This document shows positions 55,567 through 64,000 of a stretch of 64,000 bases of DNA, in pieces. Below the pieces are notes generated by a model. The model saw only the letters and a list, made by a program, of their open reading frames with translations, did no database searches and was not told where the DNA came from. Numbering within the stretch: position 1 is the stretch's first letter; each line of letters begins with the position of its first letter. Location of the stretch: contig CM043966.1 in the NCBI GenBank assembly GCA_014529385.2, positions 34,931,125 through 34,995,124 on the forward strand. Direction: 5' to 3'. This DNA comes from Adiantum capillus-veneris (lineage: Eukaryota > Streptophyta > Polypodiopsida > Polypodiales > Pteridaceae). The position numbers and the translations under genes were made by a program.

Positions 55567-56849
55567 CGAAGGGCCCAGGTATAGGTTCCCATTTGTAAAT
55601 ACACGTTAGCACAGAGATATAGGAGGCTATGTCCTGCCATGTTGGGATGCCATGGAAAAGACATAGAAATGATACGCGTGATGTCTTCTTGTGAGGAAGT
55701 GTGAGTGCTCTTCCATCCTTGTAAGACCTCGATAGGGAGATGGCAAGCACGGGGGGGGGGGGGGGGGGGGGGATGTAAGGTTTCTAGTTTCTGAAACCTT
55801 AAAGATTGTATAAAGCTTAATCAAACTGATATGATTATTGAAAGATCAATGTAGGATTGTCCAACCTTGGCAAATATTGGTATTTTTGGAATCGTAATCA
55901 TGACTTTACTATGGTTAGAAATTTTCAGAACAACTGAATTTTGATAAAAACTGACACAGTTATGGCCATTGGAAGTTTAGACTGTTGATTAAATTAACTA
56001 AATAAATTGTAAGGTCTTGGTAATCATTGTTGTAAAAGACTTTTATCATAAAACCCTCTAGATATTTTAGATATTTATAGATATTTTCAAAATTAAGCAT
56101 GTGATAGGTCAAAAATTAGCAGGATCGATTTGGAGCATCTGGAGGCTGTGTGGAGGAGTGACGAGCCTGCCCAAGCCAAATTAAGCAGTAGGGGGCGCTA
56201 GGAAGAGGTTGGGGGCTGCCTTGTAGTGCAAGAAACTGCCAAACACAGTCTATGAGCCCTAAAACTTTACCCCCTCTCCAGAATAGAACTCAAACTCGGA
56301 GTCCTGGCAGGTTTCTCTTGCGAATAAGAGAATACCTCACAGAAATTACTTAGAGAGTAAAAACTCTTTGTAATTAATCGAGATAATTAGTTTAATTTTA
56401 GTTAATTAAGAAAATAGCTTAAGTTTTGACTAATTTTCCTAATTAAACTATTAATTAAGGAGATTAAGCATTCCCGCTGTTAACTACTCTCTAGATTATC
56501 ATTAGGCTACTGTTCACTAATTTCTTAAGTTTGATCAGTAATCTAATTAATCAATTGCTGCATATTATGCTAAAAATGATTAATTTTAGATTGATTCATG
56601 AAGAAAAATAGTTTTTAAACTTAAATAAATTTAGTATAATTTTCAGAGCTTGGTTATGGTGTTTAGAAACTAGGGAAATTAGATCTTGATTTTCTAAGTA
56701 TCTATCTAATTAATTAGGCAAAAATTAACTATTTTTAAACATAAAATGAACGGACAATTACTTATACACTTAGAAAATTACACAGTAATTAGCAGAGCCA
56801 GGAAACCTTGTTAGAAAGCCAAGGTAATTAGGTCATAAACAAAGAATCA

Positions 56850-58320
56850 GAAGGGAAATTAGCAAATTAGTTTATCTAGCTACATAGGAATTAGCAGAGA
56901 TGGGAAACAATCAAAGAATTAGTTTAGCTAATTATCTTAGCTAATATTGTCTGATTTTGACTATAAATTGAGAAGGGAAATTAGGTAATTAGTTTATATA
57001 ATGACATAGTAATTAAGAAAGATGGAAAATGGCATTAGAAAGTTGGGATAATTATGTTAAATACAAATAACTAGTTTAACTAATTATCTTAGCTAATATT
57101 GTTTGATTTTGACTATAAATTGAGAAGGGAAATTAGCTAATTAGTTTAGATAACTACATAGTAATTACTATAGATGGAAAATAGCATTAGAAAGTCATGA
57201 TAATTATCTTAAGTACATATAATTATTTTAGATAATTACCTTAGCTAATATTGTTTGAGTTTGACTATAAATTGAGACGGAAAAGTAGCTAAGTAGTTTA
57301 TATAATTACATAGTAATTATCAAATATGGGAAACAACATTAGGAAGTTGGGATAATTATCTTAAGTATAGATAATTAGTTGGGATAATTACCTTAGCTAA
57401 TATTGTTTGATTTTGACTATAAATTGAGAAGGGAAATTAGGTAATTAGTTAATATAATTACATAATAATTAAGCAAGATGGAAAACAATACTAAAAAGTT
57501 GGGATAATTATGTTAAGTATAGATAATTAGTTTAGCTAATTACTTAGCTAATATTGTTTGATTTTGACTATAAATTGAGAAGGAAAATTAGCTAATTAGT
57601 TTAGATAATTACATAGTAATTACCAAAGATGGAAAACAACATTATAAAGTCAAGATAATTATCTTAAGTACAAATAATCAGGTTAGCTAACTACCTTAGC
57701 TAATATTGTCTGATTTTGACTCTAAATTGAGAAGAGAAATTATCTAATTAGTTTATATAATTACATAGTAAATAACAAATAGAAAGCAACAGTAGAAAGG
57801 ATGTATAATTTTGTTAATTATAGATAATCAGTTTAGCTAATTACCTTAGCTAATATTGTATGATTTTGATTATAAATTGAGAAGTAAAATTAGCTAGTTA
57901 TTTTAGATAATTACATAGTAACTATCAAAGATAGAAAACAACATTAAAAAGTTGGGGTAATTATTTTGAGTATAGATAATTAGTTTAGCTAATTATCTTA
58001 GCTAATATTGTTTGATTTTGAGTATAAATTGAGAAAAAAAATTAGCTAATTAATTTATATAGCTACATAATAATTAACAAAGATGGAGAATAGCATTACA
58101 AAGTTGGCATGATTATGTTAAGTATAGATAATTAGTTTAGATAATTACCTTAGCTAATATTGTCTAATTTTGACTATAGATTAAGAAGGGAAATTAGCTA
58201 ATTAGTTTATATAATTACATAGTAATTACCAAAGATGAAAAACAATATTAGGAAGTCAAGATAATTATCTTAAGTACAAATAATTAGTTTAACTAATTAC
58301 TTAAGCTAATGTTGTTGGCT
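56850..58320 (+). repeat. Ten tandem units of 150-152 bp inside the long LTR
   Basis: CTAATATTGT-type landmarks fall at 56941, 57093, 57245, 57397, 57548, 57700, 57850, 58002, 58154 and 58306, a strikingly even spacing. Units contain GAAATTAGCTAATTAGTTTA, TAATTACATAGTAATTA, AACA.CATTAGAAAGT and TTTGATTTTGACTATAAATT. They are AT-rich with many TAATTA palindromes and about 80-90% similar. Confidence 0.95.
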
Positions 58321-58686
58321 TTTGACTAAAAATTAAATGGAAAAAATAATAAATCAATTTAAAAGTTAGCAAGATAATTACTAGGATTATAATACATCAA
58401 AATTTTCCAAGATAAATATCCCAGGAGTAGATAAGTGATTCATAAGTTACTAAAACTAAATTAGGGTATTTTCAAAGAGAAATTAAATAAGAAACTTACG
58501 TAAATAGCTCCAATAATTATAGGATGATTATGGAAGCACAATATTACTACCAGAAAGTTAAGATAAAAATATCTCACCCAGATATTTATCGAAGATATTT
58601 ACTAAGTCCAAAAATCCCTATTTTTGGGTAAAAGAAATAAGAGAGATTATTCAATTAATTCTCTAATTGATTAAGTATTTTTTTAT

Positions 58687-58860
58687 ATGGCTATCACTAT
58701 GGCTCTAAAGAGAACCCGGAAAAATCCTCAGTCCGATGAGAAGGATACAACTCACAAGAGGGCTAGGGTGTCCCATGACCATGAGGTTGGGCCTAGTAGT
58801 AGGCCTACGAAGGAGAGTCTTCAGGCGCCAGCGCAACAGCAGATGGAAAATCAATCCTAG
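58687..58860 (+). CDS. Small basic ORF in the long LTR, gag-exon-like
   Basis: ATG at 58687 opens a 57-residue frame ending at TAG 58858-58860. It has MALKRTRKNPQSDEK, a KRAR basic patch, a Ser/Pro-rich middle and a Gln-rich end. It occupies the same place in this LTR as the MAPVKRT frame in the Gypsy-1 LTR (22150), and a GTGGGT follows its stop. I infer it is the N-terminal gag exon of the element this LTR came from. Confidence 0.45.
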   Translation: MAITMALKRTRKNPQSDEKDTTHKRARVSHDHEVGPSSRPTKESLQAPAQQQMENQS

Positions 58861-59254
58861 GTGGGTTTCCCATTATTCAATTAAGTCTTTAAATGGTCTA
58901 AGTTCTTTTATAAGTTAACCTTGCATATGTAAGGAGTGAATAAGAATCAGAAAAGGAATAAATGGCTGAAAACGGGAAGGTAACTTCCAAGAAATCAACG
59001 TGCATTGTTTGTAAATTAGGAAAGAACTGTTTGGATTAGCCTAGAGATTGAACTAGAAAAGATATGTTTGGTCATCCTTAAGGCAGCTTGTCTCAAGACA
59101 CCTTCGACTCCGTGGTATATTTTGATGAATAATGATGGCTTTCTAGCCACGGATAAGTCGTTTATCCCCATGAACGATGAGTTCCTACTCCCTGTCATGT
59201 CTTGATGTTTCTACATAAATTAGGATACCAGTTTTATACTAGGGGAGCCACCCG

Positions 59255-59430
59255 GTTGTATGGGCAACTAGTTTGGTGTATGGGCATCCCGAACCTTGGG
59301 TGGGAGTTTATCCACCCCGGATTGTGAACAACTAGTTGCCCATACACCAAACTAGTTGTATGGGCAACTAGTTTGGTGTATGGGCATCCCGAACCTTGGG
59401 TGGGAGTTTATCCACCCCGGATTGTGAACA
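59255..59430 (+). repeat. Direct repeat with a perfect 20-bp hairpin
   Basis: TTGTATGGGCAACTAGTTTG...GATTGTGAACA (75 bp) occurs at 59256-59330 and again, identical, at 59356-59430. The 25 bases between are an inverted piece of the same sequence, so 59339-59358 and 59365-59384 are exact reverse complements around a 6-base loop. Confidence 0.95.
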
Positions 59431-60108
59431 AGGAATGGGTGACGTTTTTCACCCTTAGGTGGTCTTGATACAAGAAGAGTACTGGTCATGATTATTATGG
59501 TCAATGTTTTTGATTGACAGTACTCTGTCTCAAGTTTAAATATGTTTGTTTTCTAAAAGAATGCTTTCCAATGCTGTCTTTAATACTTGATTGAAGGAAT
59601 CACTGTGATGAAAAGTTAAAAGAAACCATTATTTTAAATGTTAAAACAATGTGGTAGTAATTTTAGAAAAACAAAAGAATCATGTGTGAGTGTAGGGTGG
59701 TAAGTGGGGATTGACTAAGGTTGTTAATCATGGACGGGTGGACCTGATTAGTCAGGTAACTATCCATTCCCATGCACTAAAATTATTTAGTAAACTTCTC
59801 CAATTGGAAGAGGAGTTCACCAATGGCTGTGTCCTCACATCTGTTAGGGGGAAAAAGAGTTGGTTGAGGATACCTTAGCCCAATTTGTGGAAGTTATTAC
59901 GGCCAAAATAGTTTTGGACTTTTAATATGTTGTCCCGTTTTCGCTGTGAGACAGGACTAGGTCTTCTTCTAGGGCTACAGACCCAAGCCATTGTCAATGG
60001 TAAAGGTTTACTCCTTAGATTATTCTTGTTTAGAGACGTTGGTTCTATTAGGCCTAGAGACTTGTCAAGGACCCCATCCTAATTTTGGTATTGGTGGATT
60101 GGGGATCT

Positions 60109-60112
<4 letters not shown>

Positions 60113-60170
<58 letters not shown>
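60113..60170 (+). repeat. (GA)n microsatellite
   Basis: Nearly pure GA run directly after the long LTR. Confidence 0.95.
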
Positions 60171-60172
<2 letters not shown>

Positions 60173-61189
60173 TTTTCTCCTAGGTGAAAGAGTGAGGAAA
60201 GCTACTTGACAAGCTTGCTTCTATATGTAGCTATGGTGGATGGTTGTAGCACGCTCTTCACCTATCTCTTCTTTGCATAGTGCCACCATGTGCCCATCCT
60301 CTTCATCTGTAGCTTCTTCCACAAAGTCCTACCCCTCCCTCTGCTTTTCCCCCTCGAATGGATCTTTCCTTCTTTACATGGCCACCAAGAAGTTCTATGC
60401 ATGGCCCTCCTTCTCCAAGAAGTCATGGCTTCCTCGCGTTGTGGGAGATGGCAACCTTCTCGATCTTCAATGGCTTGTTCGATTGCTTCCTATGGATTTG
60501 ATTCCCTCTGACTTGGAAAGAATATAATTGCTAGTGGTGGTGGAAATATTTATGGAGCAAGCATGGAGTGGAGTCCCTTAGTTCCAAGCTAGAGCTCAAT
60601 CTAGAGGAGTTGGTCCACTCTCTTTTAGAATGTTGTTGGATACTCAACTGTTGTTGACACAATGGGTTGAAGGCAAGAGAAGGGTTCACTTCGACACTAG
60701 TTCCTAATTTGTTGAGTGGGCTTCCCCTTGGTCTTGCACATCATAAAATTTTGGAAATGCCATAGGTCTAAACTAGTGGCAAGTTCTTTGACTCTATTGC
60801 ATTTGCTGGTGAATTGAATAACGACAAGTACATTCTTGACTACTCTAAGTTGGAGAGGTTATAGCTTGTAGAGATCAGGCATTATCATCTTGCCATGGCT
60901 GCTATGCTTGCCTTACCACATAGAACAACATGTGTCCATTCCATTTAGAACTTTGCTTGGGTTTTTTTTGCTCAGAAATTCTCGCTCGGGCTATGGTAAG
61001 ACTCTCAATATAAGAACCCTCCTTTGTTGCTTCAAGGTAAGTAGTTACTGAGTAGGGGTGGTTGATGGCTTCAATGAGGCCCCATGAAAGGTTGAAAAGA
61101 AGAATTTTCTCTTTCAAATGAATCATTCCACTCTAAATAAACATATTTCTTTCCTTTGGCTCTGAAAAGAAACACAAGAGGTTTAGTCG
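60171..61189 (+). pseudogene. Coding-like remnant, family unknown
   Basis: Several overlapping frames have non-repetitive composition: MATKKFYAWPSFSKKSWLPR around 60379-60440, GGGNIYGASMEWSPLV around 60537-60585, and GLPLGLAHHKILEM-like sequence near 60720. Many stops and frame changes occur. I cannot name a family. It lies between the long LTR and the inverted R copy. Confidence 0.3.
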
Positions 61190-62870
61190 ATATTCATTTT
61201 TAAACCTTAAAACAAAAGTGATGATTTTACCACTGATAGCCATTTTCGGCTCTCCGTAATTGCCATAGTGAGTTAACCCACCCTACCAAAATCATCCAAA
61301 CACTGTGGCTATCCCTACCATTTCACTGTATATAGGTGTGTGTGAATTAGGGGACTTTTCCCATATCTTCTTAAAAACCCTTAATTAGCTAGTCACTAGG
61401 CTAGTTAAGCCAAAAAAGTATAAGTATATTATGGCCCATTTCTGTGTAAATATTTCATTGTATATAGGGCCTAAATAAAAGGATTTTTCTTAATTATTTT
61501 GATATTTATTTAAATATTTCTACCTATGGTGTGTTATTTATGCTATGTACATTGACTCACCATTACCATATTTTTCTTACCATTTTGCATACTCTTTATT
61601 CCATATAAAAATAATTTCATGCAAGCTTCTCTTATTTTTGGTGTAACTCCATCCCAACAAAAATCCAAAAAAACTAGTTTTATTTATGTGTATATTTTTT
61701 CACTATTGTGATTTTTCCTTCCTACATCTATTCTCTTTTACTCTCATAAATTAAAACACCAAAAATATTCATCTTTTTATGGTAGACTTATAATGAGAGA
61801 GATTTATTTTGACCCCTTTATATTTTTTCCACCTATATTATTTATATTTGACATGTACATATTTTTTTAGACCCCTCAATATTTGATTTTCTTAATTGTA
61901 CTATTCACTTATATCATGATCTCAACAATATCTTCAATTATAGACCTACCAAATAAGGTCAAGGATATGTGGCATGCATGCATGCACCATGGGGAGCTCA
62001 CTCTTGGAGGTATTCAAAAGAATCATCCAAAGAAGTACCTCATAGGAACCTTGTGTAGTGGAAAAAAACGTCGGTTTTGCTGAATTTGAAAGGGTGATAC
62101 AAACAAAAGTTGTAGCTCATGGGCGGAACTTTCACCTCAAATTTTTTCATATATTTTTTAACTACGAGCTGTGAGCTATGATTTTATTGGTGGACCCCAG
62201 TTTGCCCATGCTATGCAGCCACACTCCCTCTTCCACTTTATCATTTTCCTCTTTCACACACACTCCTCCCTCTCCTTCCCACTCCCAAACCTGCAACTCC
62301 CATGTTTTAAATCACCCTCTTTACCATTGCCACTTCTCTCACACCTCCATAGCCTTCATCCTCCATTTCTACACCGTAGGTGTTCCCATTTCTCTCTACA
62401 TATATATCCATATTACCATACTCTCCTCAGCTTTGTAAAGAACTTCAAAAAATCAGCAAAAATCCAAGGATAACCTCTGTAAATGAAGGCTTTTATCATG
62501 AATTTTCCAAGGTTTGAAGATAACATAGCTTCATCGACACGCGTTACTTCGCCATGCTGACCGCTTCTTCTACCAGTGCTGTAAAGAGGTGAATGTCAAC
62601 TTCTCCAAAGCTTCAACCTCTCTTTACAAGCTTATCTCTTCTCTAACTTTTCTCATCATATATCTCACCATTTGGTGAATGATTTTGTAAATATTTTTTA
62701 GTGATAATTACTAACTACTAACCACTAACCTTATTGTAAAATGCACCCTCTACTAGAGTAGGCACTCCCCAATTATTCACTCAATCCTCTCTCCTTTCAT
62801 CCTCAATAATTCTCTTCTCTTGAGCCCACATCCATGTGACTCAAAGGACAAGAGAGACCCACCCTCATTA
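61190..62870 (+). repeat. Dispersed repeat R, copy 3, inverted relative to copies 1 and 2
   Basis: Reverse-complement similarity to R copy 2: CTGTGGCTATCCC, GTGTGTGAATTAGGGGA, TTATGGCCCATTTCTGTGTAA, TTGACTCACCATTACCATA, GGGGAGCTCACTCTTGGAG, GATTTTATTGGTGGACC, CACCTCCATAGCC, TTTTTTAGTGATAATTACTAA and CTTGAGCCCACATCCATG appear in the same order. Similarity is about 70-75% by eye, lower than between copies 1 and 2. The end near 62870 runs into an LTR. Confidence 0.75.
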
Positions 62871-62871
62871 A

Positions 62872-63631
62872 AAGTTTAAAAATATACATAATCTTTTATT
62901 CCTTCAAATAAACTTGATTAGGCCTAATCCTAATCGGGGCTTCTAAAACCTATAAATAGAGCCCTTCTCTCCCTTGTAAATTATCATATGATCACACTAC
63001 ACCACACCATTCTCAACACATAACACACCACTCTTCAAGCCTAGTTGTGTAGAGTGTGTGCATTGTGAGTGCTCTATTCCATCACTACACATAGGTTCAT
63101 GGAGAAGCTTGAAGTTAGTTATGCCATCTAGAGGAGTGGAGTGATACTATACTCTGCAATCACACTTGTAGCGTACTCTTGTCCATAAATAAGATTCATA
63201 GTTTTGGGTGCAATTGTATGCTGCAACTACGACTCTTCTCTCCAAACTGATTTGATAAGTTGGCTCATCAGGTGGTTGAAGGTATATTGTCCTTGAAGTT
63301 TATTGTGCCATTTCATGCTTGGTGGTTTGAGGGCTTGTTGAATTGTTTGCCAAAACTTTCAATTGTAAGAGGGTGCTCGGTGAGAGGGCTCTCGTGACCC
63401 TAAGACAATTTGTGTATTGGCAACAAGGTCAAGTTTTGTGTTGTCTCTCTATTTCTCATCAAGCTTTGTGTGCATCTAGTCTTTAAGGCTAAGAGTGAGT
63501 TGCTTAAGTTGATTTGTGTGCTTTATCTCTCTCTGGCGTGGTGAATGTTTGTGTTTGGTGTGTGTCGCTATCTTGCATTCCCCTCTCTTTGTGTGGTTGA
63601 GTACAAGGAGATATCACGTCCGTCCGCCTCA
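62872..63631 (+). repeat. Probable 5' LTR of a Ty3/Gypsy element that continues past the window
   Basis: A TATA box CCTATAAATAGAGCCC (62949-62964) is followed by leader-like sequence, and the block ends near TCCGCCTCA (63631) directly before a primer-binding-site-like AATTGGTGCCCCCACCGAGG. The 5' border is uncertain because no TG start is obvious and the partner LTR lies outside the window. Confidence 0.55.
62949..62960 (+). promoter_or_regulatory. TATA box of the terminal LTR
   Basis: CCTATAAATAGA, followed about 55 bases later by CACACTACACCACACC, a plausible initiation region. Confidence 0.6.
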
Positions 63632-63634
63632 AAT

Positions 63635-63650
63635 TGGTGCCCCCACCGAG
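63635..63650 (+). other. Probable primer-binding site
   Basis: TGGTGCCCCCACCGAG resembles the TGGCGCCCACCGTGGGG site common in large plant Gypsy elements of the Tat type, with several differences. The following 350 bases include a short open frame (MNHENLYDPFIPIARQK, 63706-63918) that I cannot identify. Confidence 0.5.
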
Positions 63651-64000
63651 GACGGCTTGTGTATCTTTGTGAAGGCTCAACCTTTAGCATAATCAAGTAG
63701 CTTCAATGAATCATGAGAATTTGTATGATCCCTTCATTCCCATTGCAAGGCAAAAGGTACACATAATTGTTAGTACTAAGTTGCAATTTCAACGTGTAAT
63801 TCGTAGAATTTTAGGTCCTCTTAGGTTGGCAGAGATAAACGCATCAGTAAATCCTTTTATTTTGTCTCTCATTAGGTACGACCTTAGTTTGGACGTCTAT
63901 ATTTTTGTTTTGTTTTAAGAATTAGGTCATGCATAGACCATGGATAATGGCCCAAGAATAGAGGTTTTCCCCTTTCATTTCACTCCACACAGTAGAATAA

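Larger units (their letters stand above)
55774..60112 (+). repeat. Very long LTR-like block (about 4.3 kb), related to the Gypsy-1 LTR
   Basis: It begins TGTAAGGTTTCT after a poly-G run and ends GGGGATCTCACA, the same style of ends as the Gypsy-1 LTR. Collinear similarity includes the LTR-embedded reading frame, the GTTGTATGGGCAACTAG block (Gypsy-1 GTTGTATGGGCAGCTAG) and TGTGAGTGT..GGTGG.AAGTGGGG near 59692. There is no partner LTR or internal region, so it looks like a solo LTR. No target duplication is evident (GGGGA left, GAGAG right). Confidence 0.6.

Overview
The window reads as repeat-rich nuclear DNA of a land plant. The evidence is a CACTA (En/Spm) transposase with plant-type domains and spliceosomal introns, a Ty1/Copia element, a chromodomain-bearing Ty3/Gypsy element, a second very large Ty3/Gypsy element, solo LTRs, abundant (CT)n/(GA)n tracts and poly-G runs, and no intact host gene. 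I cannot resolve the plant lineage from sequence alone. All family assignments come from reading motifs, not from searches.

Layout. (1) 1-14997: a CACTA-type transposase gene (2843-6811, broken) lies between the arms of a long inverted repeat (1-~2580 against ~7140-8626 plus 13805-14997). Position 1 pairs with 14997, so the left arm is cut by the window edge. The right arm is split by a complete Copia element (8627-13804) with 227-bp LTRs and a perfect AGAAA target-site duplication. (2) 15000-19850: degraded coding remnants of unknown family, two sets of local tandem repeats and compound microsatellites. (3) 19850-51137: one copy of an unclassified dispersed repeat, here called R, split by two independent Gypsy insertions. 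Gypsy-1 (20588-31204, plus strand, chromodomain, 2.76-kb LTRs, GTGTG duplication) and Gypsy-2 (31268-50859, minus strand, 19.6 kb, ACTTG duplication) sit 63 bp apart. A second R copy (51146 to about 53780) keeps the uninterrupted sequence at both sites and so acts as an empty-site control. Gypsy-2 itself carries a solo-LTR-like insertion (34927-35629, GCACAT duplication). (4) 53062-55750: end of the second R copy, an FCP1/NLI-phosphatase-like pseudogene, and duplicated CT/GA units. (5) 55774-60112: a 4.3-kb LTR-like block related to the Gypsy-1 LTR, with ten 152-bp tandem units. (6) 60113-64000: coding-like remnants, a third inverted R copy, and the 5' LTR and primer-binding site of another Gypsy element that runs off the window.

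The strongest candidates for something undescribed are in Gypsy-2 and Gypsy-1. Gypsy-2 has a near-perfect palindromic motif repeated about every 288 bp in both its leader and its 3' non-coding region, a retropepsin-like domain carboxy-terminal to integrase, a roughly 1000-codon coiled-coil ORF downstream of pol, and a consensus splice donor inside the LTR. Gypsy-1 appears to start gag inside its own LTR and to splice over the primer-binding site, with an unrecognised ORF inside that predicted intron. The kilobase-scale inverted arms around the CACTA transposase are also far from the usual short CACTA ends.
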